Assembly (NCBI RefSeq): GCF_025685605.1
Contig: NZ_JAGTUT010000001.1
Location: 1,240,001 to 1,304,000, forward strand
From: Granulicella arctica
GTDB lineage: Bacteria; Acidobacteriota; Terriglobia; Terriglobales; Acidobacteriaceae
Direction of reading: 5' to 3'
Length of the DNA: 64,000 bases
Part shown: positions 1 to 9,375 of the stretch, in pieces
Numbering within the stretch: the stretch's first letter is position 1
Layout of the letters: the number at the start of each line of letters is the position of its first letter
Translations under genes and position numbers: made by a program
The notes under the pieces: generated by a model
Databases searched by the model: none
The model's input: only the letters and a program-made list of their open reading frames with translations
What the model was told of the DNA's origin: nothing

Positions 1-1
1 C

Positions 2-1042
2 ATCATTGCAACCTGCATGATGTTCGTCAAAGGCGCGCATTCGTTCTACGCGATGCGCTTCTTCCTGGGTGTCAGCGAGGCTGGATTCTTTCCCGGCATG
101 ATCCTCTACCTGACCTACTGGTTCCCCTCTCGCGAGCGCGCCCGAGCCGTGGCCACCTTCATGACCGCCACCGCGATAGCCGGTGTGGTCGGCGCCCCGA
201 TATCGAGTTCCCTGCTGAAGCTGGAAGGCACCATGCACCTGCATGGCTGGCAGTGGCTCTTCCTGGTAGAGGGCATACCGACCTTCCTCATGGGCATCTC
301 CGTCCTCTTCATGCTGAAGGACCGGCCCGACGATGCGACATGGCTAACCGAACCCGAGAAGAAGTGGCTCGACGAGGAGTTGGAGCGGGACCAAAAGGCA
401 GGCGGCGCCTCCGAACACCACTCTCTCAAGGACGCCTTCAAGAACAAGATGGTCTGGGTGCTGGCGGGCATCTTCTTTCTCGACCAGGTCGGCATCTACA
501 CGGTGAACCTTTGGATGCCGCTCATCCTGAACAGCTTTATGCATGGGACCGGAGCTGCAACGGGCAGCGCCATCTCGCCAGCCGATGCGAGCCATATCGC
601 CAAGTTCGCGACGGTGCCCTATGCCGCTGCGGCGATCTTCATGGTGCTGATCGGATGGACGAGCGACCGGTCAGGCGAGCGGCGCTGGCATATTGCAGGC
701 TGTCTGCTGCTGAGCGCACTTGGATTTGGATGGGCCGGAGCCGCGCATAGCCTGTCGGCTGCGCTGATTGCGATGACCCTGGCAGCGGTCGGTTACTGGA
801 GCATCATGGGGCCGTTCTGGGCGTTGCCGACAAGAATTCTTAGTGGTCCTGCAGCGGCTGGCGGCGTCGCAATCATTACGATGGTCGGCGGAGTTGGTGG
901 ATTTCTCGGACCGTATCTGACCGGGCGCCTCAAAGACCTGACGCACGGCTACAGCGGCGGGCTATACACCATAGCCGGACTGGCGGTGCTTGGAGCGGCT
1001 CTGTGCGCCGCGCTTGCGAAGCCAAAGGAGGATGCGGCTTAG
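2..1042 (+). CDS. MFS transporter, ACS family (5' end outside window)
   Basis: Major facilitator superfamily permease, probably importing an organic anion by proton symport across the inner membrane. The frame is open from the first bases of the window, so the N-terminal helices are missing; about 346 residues remain of a usual 430 or so. The segment FFPGMILYLTYWFPSRERA and the later GWTSDRSGERRWH loop match the MFS signatures of the anion:cation symporter family. About nine hydrophobic helices remain. Its stop codon overlaps by 4 nt the stop of the convergent flavin-dependent oxidoreductase gene. The substrate cannot be read from the sequence; the neighbouring SsuD/SfnG-like enzyme makes an organosulfur or carboxylate substrate possible, which is inference. 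Confidence 0.9.
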   Translation: MIATCMMFVKGAHSFYAMRFFLGVSEAGFFPGMILYLTYWFPSRERARAVATFMTATAIAGVVGAPISSSLLKLEGTMHLHGWQWLFLVEGIPTFLMGISVLFMLKDRPDDATWLTEPEKKWLDEELERDQKAGGASEHHSLKDAFKNKMVWVLAGIFFLDQVGIYTVNLWMPLILNSFMHGTGAATGSAISPADASHIAKFATVPYAAAAIFMVLIGWTSDRSGERRWHIAGCLLLSALGFGWAGAAHSLSAALIAMTLAAVGYWSIMGPFWALPTRILSGPAAAGGVAIITMVGGVGGFLGPYLTGRLKDLTHGYSGGLYTIAGLAVLGAALCAALAKPKEDAA

Positions 1043-2058
1043 GCCTGCATCACCTGGGCGGCAAAACGCTCCATCTCCTCGTGCTGCGGACTTGATTGGA
1101 GCAGGACGAGGTCGACACCGACAGCGGCAAACTCTTCCAGACCTTCGGTGATCTGCTCCGGCGTGCCGATGAAGCCGCTGCGGAGACCGCGGTTCGAGAC
1201 GGAGTAGTCCTTCAGGGAGATCGTCTGTTCGAGATTGGAGCCGGTGATCCACTGCTGATAATTGGCATAGCCGCGCGCCGATTGCTGGACGTCCGTAATG
1301 CGCTCGACCTCCTTCAACGCTTCAGCCTCGGTATCGCGCAGGACTGCGTAGCCGGAGACGCCGAAGGTCATTGGCGGCAGGTTGGCTGCTTCGCGACGGG
1401 CTCGCATGTCAGCGATCTTCTTGCCGACAATCTCCGGCGGGTCGCCGTGCATCAGGTACGCGTCACACTTGGTAGCGATCAGGTTTTTGGCTGTCTCGGA
1501 TTCGCCACCCGCGTAGAGCGTGGGACGGGGTCGAGCTACAGGCTTGGGCGAGAGGACATTATCTTCGACCGTGTAGAAGGAGCCAGCGTGGGTGAAGTGC
1601 TGCTGCGACCAGCAACCGTTCACGACGTCCAGCCACTCGGAGGTGCGGGCGTAGCGGTTGTCGTGCTCATCGAAGTGGACGCCATACTTGCGCGCCTCAT
1701 CGGCCCACCAACTGGAGACGACGTTGAGGGTGAGGCGACCGTTGGCGATGTTGTCGATGTTGGCAGCGGTCTTGGCAAGTAGCGCGGGATTATGGAAGGT
1801 GGGGCGAACGGCGACCATCAACTCGAGGCGCTCGGTGACTGCGGCCAGTGCGGCGGCTGTTGACCACGCATCGAGCGAGGGTGCTTCGACTCCCTTGATG
1901 TCGTTGAGATTGAGTTCGGCGATGAGGGTGAGGTCGTAGCCTAGCTGCTCGGCACGCTGGGTGAGGCGCTTGGTGTAGTCCCAATCCGGCTGCATCTGCT
2001 CGTCGTCTACATTACGCAGCCAGCCGCCGAAGACGGGAAGCCAGAATCCGTAGCGCAT
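1039..2058 (-). CDS. LLM-class flavin-dependent monooxygenase (SsuD/SfnG-like)
   Basis: Bacterial-luciferase-like FMN-dependent monooxygenase of 339 residues, close to the usual length of alkanesulfonate (SsuD) and dimethylsulfone (SfnG) monooxygenases. Family features seen are the N-terminal MRYGFWLPVFGGW strand, the central LTLNVVSSWWADEARKYG region that contacts flavin and substrate, and the YAGGESETAKNL phosphate-binding loop. It would oxidise a small substrate using FMNH2 supplied by a separate reductase, which is not in this window. Its ATG shares one base with the TGA of the upstream ATP-grasp gene (TGATG), so the two are translationally coupled. The exact substrate is unknown. Sulfonate or sulfone use is a family-level guess. 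Confidence 0.85.
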   Translation of the reverse strand: MRYGFWLPVFGGWLRNVDDEQMQPDWDYTKRLTQRAEQLGYDLTLIAELNLNDIKGVEAPSLDAWSTAAALAAVTERLELMVAVRPTFHNPALLAKTAANIDNIANGRLTLNVVSSWWADEARKYGVHFDEHDNRYARTSEWLDVVNGCWSQQHFTHAGSFYTVEDNVLSPKPVARPRPTLYAGGESETAKNLIATKCDAYLMHGDPPEIVGKKIADMRARREAANLPPMTFGVSGYAVLRDTEAEALKEVERITDVQQSARGYANYQQWITGSNLEQTISLKDYSVSNRGLRSGFIGTPEQITEGLEEFAAVGVDLVLLQSSPQHEEMERFAAQVMQA

Positions 2059-3074
2059 CAGGCAGTTACCTCGGCCAAACGTGTCTCGTTGACGGATGCG
2101 GCCTCTGCTTCGAGCCAGTCGACGAGCCTGGCGAAGGGATCGAAACCGATGACGCGCGGGCCGTCGGCGACAAAGTTCGAGAGCGCGTTGGTGTCGTAGT
2201 AGTAGCGTTGACCTGCTTCTCCCTCTTCGTGCCGTGAGTCGGTAAGGTATTCGACGCCGCCGATGTCGATGCCGGAGTGGTGCATGATGCGCTCCACGTC
2301 GGCGATGACTTCTGCAGGTGGATCGTAGGCCTCGACGGTGATGCCGGACTTTGGAGCGTCGATGGCACAGGCAGCGCGATCGAGCAAGACGCCGTCAGTG
2401 GTGCGGCAGATGTCTGCTGGGCAGAGATCAAATGTCTCGCCAGTGATGTGGACCTTGATGGCGTAGAGGAACTTGCCATTGAGGACCTCGACGCGAACGA
2501 TGTGCGCGTCCTGCGCCGGGATGAACTCCTGCACGAGGGCGATGGAGTCGAGACCAAAGGCGAGCGTGTTCGCGGCCGCTGCGGCTTCGAGGGATTCGAG
2601 TGTGTCGAAGCGGGTGACACCTGCGCCACTGCCACCGATGTTCGGTTTGACGACTATGGGCCAGCGGAGACCCTCGGTTGCCGATGCTGCCTGCGATGGA
2701 CGGTGGATGACGCGTGACTTGGGGTATGGCAGGTCGAGCTGTTCGAGGAGGGTGAGTTGACCCGCTTTGGAGAGTTCGGACCGGAAGGCATGCAGGCCGT
2801 TGATGACGCGAACGCCGCGCGCTTCGAGATGCTCAAGGAAGCCTACGGTGTAGAAGATCTGGTCGCCGTTGCCACGATTCCAGGCGGAGGGGCTGACGCG
2901 ATTGAAGACGAGGGAGTACTTCTCTTCGGGATGATCGGCAGGGCTGTAGGCGTGCTCGACGGCGGAGAGTTTGACGTAGTTGGTGCCGCGACGGTCAAGT
3001 TCCGCGAAGAGAGGCTTGAACCAGTTCTGCTGCTCGTACAGGATGGCGATGGGAAGGTCGGAGTGCTGCGACAT
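2058..3074 (-). CDS. ATP-grasp (RimK-like) carboxylate-amine ligase
   Basis: ATP-grasp protein of 338 residues. A preATP-grasp segment occupies roughly residues 1-110. It is followed by WPIVVKPNIGGSGAGVTRF (about residues 140-160), the glycine-rich ATP-binding loop, then LVQEFIPAQD and IVRVEVLNGKFLYAIK (adenine and phosphate contacts), and a C-terminal YYYDTNALSNF where D and N would bind magnesium. Family members join a carboxylate to an amine through an acyl phosphate, as in glutamate ligases or peptide-like natural products. It is the first gene of a two-gene unit with the flavin monooxygenase and is divergent from the GH2 gene. The substrate is not evident. A tailored amino-acid-like product is possible but unproven. 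Confidence 0.85.
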   Translation of the reverse strand: MSQHSDLPIAILYEQQNWFKPLFAELDRRGTNYVKLSAVEHAYSPADHPEEKYSLVFNRVSPSAWNRGNGDQIFYTVGFLEHLEARGVRVINGLHAFRSELSKAGQLTLLEQLDLPYPKSRVIHRPSQAASATEGLRWPIVVKPNIGGSGAGVTRFDTLESLEAAAAANTLAFGLDSIALVQEFIPAQDAHIVRVEVLNGKFLYAIKVHITGETFDLCPADICRTTDGVLLDRAACAIDAPKSGITVEAYDPPAEVIADVERIMHHSGIDIGGVEYLTDSRHEEGEAGQRYYYDTNALSNFVADGPRVIGFDPFARLVDWLEAEAASVNETRLAEVTA

Positions 3075-3185
3075 GCGGTCTAAATCCTCAGTCAGATAGA
3101 TGGCCGGAGCAGGCCAGTAGTTTCATTGTCGCCGATTCGACGCGCGGATGACAGGCGATGCGGGAGTGACTAGGATTGAGGCTCT

Positions 3186-5588
3186 ATGGACCGTCGCGAC
3201 TTTCTGAAGACCACAAGCACCGTACTTGCCGGGGCAGCGCTGCCCGGTGTCGCCCTTGCTGCTGAACAGCCTGCCTACGGACGCGAGATTCTGCCGATCA
3301 ATCGCGGCTGGCGCTACAAGCCGAGCGCCATTGAGGGTGCTGAGGCTGCAGGGTTTGACGATTCTGGTTTTGAACGGATTGTGATTCCGCATACCAATGT
3401 GATGCTGCCCTGGCACAGCTTCGACGACAAGGATTATGAGTTCATCTCGACCTATCGGCGGCGCTTCAAGACGCCTGCCAGTGCGAAGGGCAAACGGGTC
3501 TTTGTGGACTTTGAAGGGGTCATGACGGCATCAACTGTCTTCATCAACGGAACTTCGCTTGGCGAGTACAAGGGCGGCTTCACGCCATTCTCCTTTGAAC
3601 TGACAGAGCACCTAAAGCAGGATGGGGAGAATGTGCTGGTCGTGAGGGTGGACTCGACGGAGCGGAAGGACATCCCTCCGTTCGGCGACGAGATCGACTA
3701 CATGACGTTTGGGGGAATCTACCGGGAGGTCTCGCTGCGCGTTGTGCCGGTGATGTACCTCGACAATCTCCATGCGATGCCAACCAAAGTGATGAGCGGC
3801 AAGCCCGGTTTGGAGGTTGACTGCTTTCTCGCGGGCAAGCTGACGGGCGGAAAGTTTTCGCTTGAGGTTGAGTTGCGGGATGGTGAGCGGGTTGTTGGGA
3901 AGGCGACCAAGGTGATCAGCGGAACAGGTGGTGCCGACCCGCTCGCTTCCGCCGATCCGGTGACGGCGGCGCCTGCGTATGCGAGTACCGAGACCGTGAA
4001 GGATCCGGCGAAGCAGACGGTTTCGCTGGCGGGACTGGATGGCGTGAAGCTCTGGGATCTGGAGCATCCGCAGCTTTATACAGTGCATGTACGGCTGCTA
4101 CAGGGTGGCAAGGTTGTGGATGAGGATACGCGGCGTATCGGGTTTCGTGAGGCGATGTTTACCGATCACGGCTTCTCGCTGAACGGGAAGATTATCAAGC
4201 TGCGCGGGCTGGATCGTCATCAAACGTTTCCGTTTGTGGGTCAGGCGATGCCTGCGCGCGTCCAGCGGAAGGATGCGACGATTCTGCGGAATGGCTTGCA
4301 TACGAACATCGTTCGGACGTCGCATTATCCGCAGTCTCGGCATTTTCTGGACTGTTGCGATGAGATTGGGCTACTGGTGCTGGAGGAGATTCCCGGCTGG
4401 CAGCACATCGGGCCAGAGCCGTGGAAGCTGGTCGCGATCGACAACGTTGGGCGCATGGTACGGCGGGACTGGAATCATCCTTCGATCATTCTGTGGGGCG
4501 TTCGGATCAATGAGTCGAAAGATGATCATGACTTCTACGTGCGGACGAACGCGCTGGCGCATGATCTGGATACGACACGGCAGACGGGTGGGATTCGCTA
4601 CTTCCAGGAGTCGGAGTTCCTGGAGGACGTGTTCACGATGAACGACTTCGGCTTTCCGCTGAAGAAGCCGGTTCATGGGAAGTACCTGAATACTGAGTTT
4701 GTCGGCCATACCTTTCCGACCAAGACTACGGATGATGACGAACGGCAGCGGGAGCATACGCTGCGTCATGCGCGGATCCATAACCAGCTTGCGAGTGATC
4801 CGCAGTATGCAGGTGGGATCGGCTGGTGCGCGTTCGACTACAACACACATGCAAACTTTGGGGCTGGCGATCGAATCTGCTACCACGGCATCACGGACAT
4901 CTTCCGGGAGAACAAGCCTGCGGCTCTGTTCTATAAGTCGCAGTGCGATCCTGCCGAGGAGATTGTGCTGGAACCGGCGTTTCACTGGGCGAACAGCGAT
5001 GAATCGACCATGTTTACAAAGGCTGTCGTGTGCTCAAACTGTGACCATTTGAAGTTCTATCAGCGGGATCTTCTGGGCGATGATCACGAGTGGTTCCTGC
5101 TGGCGGAGCTTGATCCGGATCGGACGGAGTTCGACCATCTGACCTATCCGCCGTTCATCCTTGACCGCACGAAGATCGACCATAAGGGTCGCCATGACTG
5201 GGGTGATCTGCGGATCGACGGCTTTATCAAGGGTAAGCAGGTGATCTCGAAGTCGCTCTCTGGTGCAGGTGTCGATCAGAAGTTTGCGCTGCTTCCGGAT
5301 GATGTGGCTTTGGCCGCTGATGGAGCGGATGCGACGCGGGTGGTGCTTCGGGTGACGGATGAGTTTGGGGCGATGCGGACGTATGCGAACGACCCTATTT
5401 CGTTCAAGCTGGAAGGGCCGGGAACACTGATTGGGGACAATCCGTTTGCGCTGATCGGAGGAACAGGGGCGGTCTGGATTCGGGCTCAGGAGACGGCTGG
5501 AACGGTGAAATTGACTGCTACGCATCCTCGGCTTGGCTCGCAGACTATTACGGTCGTTCTGAGTGCTGTTGCGGCAGAACAGGTCTGA
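3186..5588 (+). CDS. Tat-exported glycoside hydrolase family 2 protein
   Basis: GH2 enzyme of 800 residues, exported by the Tat route (DRRDFLKTT with a hydrophobic segment to about residue 26). Order: jelly-roll sugar-binding domain (about 35-190), immunoglobulin-like domain (about 195-320), TIM-barrel catalytic domain from LNGKIIKLRGLDRHQ (about 332-610), and C-terminal beta domains. Catalytic residues are Glu443 in WGVRINES (acid/base after Asn442) and Glu504 in LNTEFVGH (nucleophile). Beta-galactosidase or a related exo-beta-glycosidase is most likely, but GH2 also contains glucuronidases and mannosidases. The gene is divergent from the ATP-grasp pair and is followed by a strong terminator, so it is probably monocistronic. 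A TAGGAT box at 3171-3176 lies close to the ATG, suggesting a very short leader. Confidence 0.92.
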   Translation: MDRRDFLKTTSTVLAGAALPGVALAAEQPAYGREILPINRGWRYKPSAIEGAEAAGFDDSGFERIVIPHTNVMLPWHSFDDKDYEFISTYRRRFKTPASAKGKRVFVDFEGVMTASTVFINGTSLGEYKGGFTPFSFELTEHLKQDGENVLVVRVDSTERKDIPPFGDEIDYMTFGGIYREVSLRVVPVMYLDNLHAMPTKVMSGKPGLEVDCFLAGKLTGGKFSLEVELRDGERVVGKATKVISGTGGADPLASADPVTAAPAYASTETVKDPAKQTVSLAGLDGVKLWDLEHPQLYTVHVRLLQGGKVVDEDTRRIGFREAMFTDHGFSLNGKIIKLRGLDRHQTFPFVGQAMPARVQRKDATILRNGLHTNIVRTSHYPQSRHFLDCCDEIGLLVLEEIPGWQHIGPEPWKLVAIDNVGRMVRRDWNHPSIILWGVRINESKDDHDFYVRTNALAHDLDTTRQTGGIRYFQESEFLEDVFTMNDFGFPLKKPVHGKYLNTEFVGHTFPTKTTDDDERQREHTLRHARIHNQLASDPQYAGGIGWCAFDYNTHANFGAGDRICYHGITDIFRENKPAALFYKSQCDPAEEIVLEPAFHWANSDESTMFTKAVVCSNCDHLKFYQRDLLGDDHEWFLLAELDPDRTEFDHLTYPPFILDRTKIDHKGRHDWGDLRIDGFIKGKQVISKSLSGAGVDQKFALLPDDVALAADGADATRVVLRVTDEFGAMRTYANDPISFKLEGPGTLIGDNPFALIGGTGAVWIRAQETAGTVKLTATHPRLGSQTITVVLSAVAAEQV

Positions 5589-5623
5589 TAAATCGCTTTT
5601 TTCAAAAGTCCAAAGTCTTGATA

Positions 5624-5664
5624 ACAGGAGACATAGGTCTGGACCTATGTCTCCTGTCTTTTTT
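5624..5664 (+). terminator. Rho-independent terminator after GH2
   Basis: A perfect 16-bp inverted repeat (arms 5624-5639 and 5642-5657, 2-nt centre) is followed by CTTTTTT at 5658-5664. It lies about 35 nt past the GH2 stop and has the T-tract on the plus strand. Confidence 0.92.
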
Positions 5665-5748
5665 GCGCTGTAGAGTATTTTGGCGCGACAGGGCCTCTGG
5701 CAGACCTGATTTTGTCAACTATCGTGTGGACGAAACTGCAGGCAAGAC

Positions 5749-5779
5749 AAAAGGCAGGCGCTTGAGGCGCCTGCCTTTT
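5749..5779 (-). terminator. Terminator hairpin after the TonB receptor gene
   Basis: Inverted repeat AAAAGGCAGGCGC (5749-5761) and GCGCCTGCCTTTT (5767-5779) with a 5-nt loop, 21 nt past the stop of the minus-strand receptor gene. On the minus strand the hairpin ends in TTTTGTCTTG, a moderate T-tract. The A and T arms could make it work in both directions. Confidence 0.8.
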
Positions 5780-5799
5780 GGGTTGGTTCTCCGGTTGGC

Positions 5800-8700
5800 T
5801 TAGAAGGTGTACTTCAAGGCGAACTGGAAGAAGCGTGAGTCGGGCGTGTTGCTCTGGAAGGTACGTGCGCCGGTGATCAGACCGCCCGTAGACGAGATGT
5901 TCGTCGTGCTCGGGTTGCCGTAGCCAGGGGTGTTGAGGACGTTGAAGATATCCGCGCGGAACTGCAGAGCCTGCTCGCGGAAGGTTGGGAAGGATTTGAA
6001 CAGTGAAGCATCGACGCGCTCGTAGCCAGGGCCATAGACCTGTCCACGGTTGCTGCCTACATAAGCGTAAGCCGCCTGGCCGGTGACGGAGTTAGGAATC
6101 AACTGCGTTGTGCCTGGATAGAATTCCTTCGTGTAGCCGATATTGTCAGCCTGCGGATTTTTGAAAGCGCAGGGGTTGTACCAGTTCTGTACCGTCCGCA
6201 CCTTGGTGGGGCAGGTAACGCCTGGGTTGGTCGAGTTGGCTGTGCCGCCACCAGCGTACGGATCGCTGATCCGGATGGCGTTGTATGCGGCGCCGCCGGG
6301 GTTGGTGATGCCATTGGTACCGATGGTGATGGGCTGACCAGTCTGCGCACGGAAGACGAAGCTGCTCGACCAACCGCCAACTGCATAGTCCGCAAGTTTG
6401 TTGTCGTTCATGTACTTACGTCCATGACCGAAGGGCAGCTCGACGTTGCCGTTGACTGTAAAGCGTTGACGGACGTCGAAGCCCGACGGACCGTAGTCCG
6501 CCCGGAGGCCAAGGATGTTGAGACTACGTGTTCCCTGGTCGCCTGTGCTGCCTAGTGGGGTGTCTGCATTGTCGAGCGATTTTGCGTAGGTGTAGGTCGT
6601 CAGGAAGCTGAGGCCGTTCGACAGACGCTTCTCGAGTTTGCCCTGAAGCGAGTTGTAGTTGGCCGCACCGTCATAGGCTGTGTACGACATGCCGTTGAAG
6701 TGTGGGAAGGGCTGGAAGGGGTTGAGCTTGTCGCCGTTGGGGTCGGTATAGCCGCTGAAGCCATTCGGCGTCAGAGCGGTCTGACCGTTTGGATTCGGGA
6801 AGAACTGTAGATGGCGCGAGACAGCGCCAACGTACCCAACCGAGGCCACCATCGTGTTGCTGATGCCGTACTCGACGGTCAGATTGAACTGCTCGCTGTA
6901 GGGAGTGCGAACCTGAGCTTCGCCGCCACGCAGGGTGGGCTGGCTCGGGGACGTAATGCCCTGAGGCAGTCCGCCCTCAAGTGTGAAGCCGTTGGTTGGG
7001 CAGGATCCGTTGAGAGTGCAGCCGCTGGTCGCAGCGTAGCTGGAATCGAACTCGAAGGGAAAGTTTTCGCCGAAGTTTGGATAGTAGCCGGTGCTCTCGA
7101 GACCACCGAAGAAGATGCCGTAGCCGCCGTGGACGACTGCCTTGTCGGTTGCCTTGAAGGCAAAGCCGACACGCGGGGCAACGTTGCTCTTCTGAGGCTT
7201 TACGAGATAGCGGTTATCCGTATAGGTGAGGGTGATGTGATCCTCAGCAAGAAGCTGGAGGAATTTGGCATTGATGGGCAGGCTGGCCTTGCTCTTTGGA
7301 ATGAGGTACTGACCGGTGGCAGATCCGCCGCTGGTGAACAGGCTCGTCGGAACAAAGGCAGCCTGATTGTCGTGGCGCTCAAGGTAGGGCGTGGAGTAGT
7401 CGTAACGAACGCCGTAGTTGAGGGTGAGGCGCTGGCTGGCCTTCCAGTCATCCTGGATGTAGCCGGCGCGATTGAAGCGGACGTCGTCCGAGGTGAAGAC
7501 GTTCGAGACAGCAGCGCTGTTCATGTTGTTGGTGAGGAAGTCAGCTACACCATAGCCTGTGTTTGGCGTGCCAACCTGGCTGGTGTAGAGACCGGTGTAG
7601 GTGTAGGTTCCACGAGGCTGTGTTGGCTGCGAGGTTGAGAAGCGAATGCGCTGGATGCTGACGCCGCCCTTGAGGGTGTGGTTGCCGATAACCTTCGTGA
7701 CGTTGTCGAGGATCTGGTAGACGTTCTCATACTCGTTGGTGGCGTAGAACTGAGGCGAACCGAAGTTCGACAGGCCGGTGACGCTGAAGAACGGCAAGCC
7801 ACCGTTGTTCTGCGCGAACGGCACACCACCGAGACCAAGGCTGGGTGCAAGAGCCGCGTTGTTTGCGTTCTCATGTAGTCCGGCGTAGTGGCCATAGTTA
7901 TAGCCAAAGCGAAACTCGTTGGTGAGCGTAGGGGTGAAGACGTGCGACTCGCTACCTGCGAAGTTCTCGCCGAGAGATACGAGTTGGCCCGTGTTGCCGA
8001 AGCCACCGCCGTCGAGGATGGTTCCGAGAGGCGCTGGGTGGGTCGAGGGTTCGTGGTTATAGCTGTAGCGACCAAACATCTGATCTTTCGAACTGATGTT
8101 CCAGTCCATGCGGGTATCCCACTGGAAGGTGTTATCGATGATGTTGTTCTGGGCGGTGAAGTTGCTGTAGGTCTGTCCTGGAACGCCGACGTTTGGCAGG
8201 GGAAAGAGGCTAAGGAGCTTGAGCGCGACGGGATCCAAGGGAATGCCGGTCTGGTCGAGCCGGTTTCCTACGATCTGCGTGGTGCCGTTCGCCGTGGTGC
8301 TGGGCCGATAGAGTTGAATGGTGTTGCCGTTGACGAGACCCTTGTTCAGCAGTTCGCTGAAGTTACCGGTCCGCATGGCTGCCGTTGGGACGCTGAGACC
8401 AGAGGTGGTCTGACCGAAGACGATGCGGTTGGCTTCTACGTCGCCGAAGAAGAAGAGCTTGTTCTTGATGATCGGAAGACCGAGGGTAGCGCCGAACTGG
8501 TTCTGGCGGTACTTGGCGATTGGTGAGCTGCCCTGAAAGTATTCGCGAACGTCGAATGCATCGTTGCGAATGTACTCCCAAAGTGAACCGTGGATCTGGT
8601 TGGTACCGGAGCGGATACTGGCGTTGACGACGGCACCGGCGGAGTGACCAAACTCAGAGCTGTATGAACCAGTCTGGACCTTGAACTCGGCGAGAGCATC

Positions 8701-9375
8701 GGGTGGAGGACGAACGACGTAGCTGGCACCGTTGAAAAAGTCGACGACGTTCACGTTGTTGTCGACGCCATCCATGATGTAGTTGTTCTGCTCAGCACGC
8801 TGACCGTTGGCGTTGAAGTCTCCGCCCTTCTGGCCGCGGGCTCCGTTGGCAGGAGCGACGCCGGCGGTAAGCTGCGCGATGAAGACCCAGTTACGGCCGT
8901 TGAGCGGGGTGTCGTTGATGGTCTTCGACTCGATGACCTGACCGGTGGAACCTTCCTGCGTCTGGAGGAGGGGTGGTGCAGTTGTAACGGTGACGGTGGT
9001 GTTCTCCGCGCCGGTCTTAAGCTCTACGTTGACGGAGGCACGATCCTGAACGTGGAGAACGATGTTCTCCTGCGTGGTGGTCGAGAAGCCGGGGGCGGTG
9101 ACGCTGACCTTGTAGTTGCCGATCTTGACGGGGGAGAAGACGTAGTTACCGCTGGCGTCGGTCTCAGTCTCGAGTGTGAGACCGGTGTCGGTGCTGGTGA
9201 GGGTAACGTGGGCGCTGGAGACTACGGCACCGGTGGGATCCTGAACGAGGCCGGTGATGGCACCCTGGTCAGCCTGAGCGAAAGCTCGTCCCGTGATGAC
9301 GCCTGAGAGGAGAATGAAGGTGAAGAGCAGAGCGCCGAGGTTCCGGGCACAGCGGTGGATGTGGTCTAAACGCAT
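5800..9375 (-). CDS. TonB-dependent receptor, Oar-like, with carboxypeptidase-regulatory domain
   Basis: Outer-membrane receptor of 1191 residues, the large Acidobacteria-type TonB-dependent transporter thought to import oligosaccharides. The start at 9375 is chosen because GGAGGAGCAAGG sits just upstream of its ATG and a signal peptide follows (ending near AFAQADQG); an upstream in-frame ATG lacks these. Domains: Cna-B/carboxypeptidase-regulatory-like fold (QGAITGLVQDPTGAVVSSA, about 33-115), plug domain (about 120-240, with NGRNWVFIAQL and NNYIMDGVDNN), then a long beta-barrel ending in aromatic FALKYTF. No classical TonB box is obvious. The gene stands alone between two hydrolase units on the other strand. 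Neighbouring galactosidases suggest a galactose-containing plant or fungal glycan as cargo, which is inference. Confidence 0.95.
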   Translation of the reverse strand: MRLDHIHRCARNLGALLFTFILLSGVITGRAFAQADQGAITGLVQDPTGAVVSSAHVTLTSTDTGLTLETETDASGNYVFSPVKIGNYKVSVTAPGFSTTTQENIVLHVQDRASVNVELKTGAENTTVTVTTAPPLLQTQEGSTGQVIESKTINDTPLNGRNWVFIAQLTAGVAPANGARGQKGGDFNANGQRAEQNNYIMDGVDNNVNVVDFFNGASYVVRPPPDALAEFKVQTGSYSSEFGHSAGAVVNASIRSGTNQIHGSLWEYIRNDAFDVREYFQGSSPIAKYRQNQFGATLGLPIIKNKLFFFGDVEANRIVFGQTTSGLSVPTAAMRTGNFSELLNKGLVNGNTIQLYRPSTTANGTTQIVGNRLDQTGIPLDPVALKLLSLFPLPNVGVPGQTYSNFTAQNNIIDNTFQWDTRMDWNISSKDQMFGRYSYNHEPSTHPAPLGTILDGGGFGNTGQLVSLGENFAGSESHVFTPTLTNEFRFGYNYGHYAGLHENANNAALAPSLGLGGVPFAQNNGGLPFFSVTGLSNFGSPQFYATNEYENVYQILDNVTKVIGNHTLKGGVSIQRIRFSTSQPTQPRGTYTYTGLYTSQVGTPNTGYGVADFLTNNMNSAAVSNVFTSDDVRFNRAGYIQDDWKASQRLTLNYGVRYDYSTPYLERHDNQAAFVPTSLFTSGGSATGQYLIPKSKASLPINAKFLQLLAEDHITLTYTDNRYLVKPQKSNVAPRVGFAFKATDKAVVHGGYGIFFGGLESTGYYPNFGENFPFEFDSSYAATSGCTLNGSCPTNGFTLEGGLPQGITSPSQPTLRGGEAQVRTPYSEQFNLTVEYGISNTMVASVGYVGAVSRHLQFFPNPNGQTALTPNGFSGYTDPNGDKLNPFQPFPHFNGMSYTAYDGAANYNSLQGKLEKRLSNGLSFLTTYTYAKSLDNADTPLGSTGDQGTRSLNILGLRADYGPSGFDVRQRFTVNGNVELPFGHGRKYMNDNKLADYAVGGWSSSFVFRAQTGQPITIGTNGITNPGGAAYNAIRISDPYAGGGTANSTNPGVTCPTKVRTVQNWYNPCAFKNPQADNIGYTKEFYPGTTQLIPNSVTGQAAYAYVGSNRGQVYGPGYERVDASLFKSFPTFREQALQFRADIFNVLNTPGYGNPSTTNISSTGGLITGARTFQSNTPDSRFFQFALKYTF

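Noticed and set aside
5618..5803. 61-codon plus-strand frame between GH2 and the TonB receptor
   Set aside because: It runs through two terminator hairpins and has no ribosome site or recognisable protein features.
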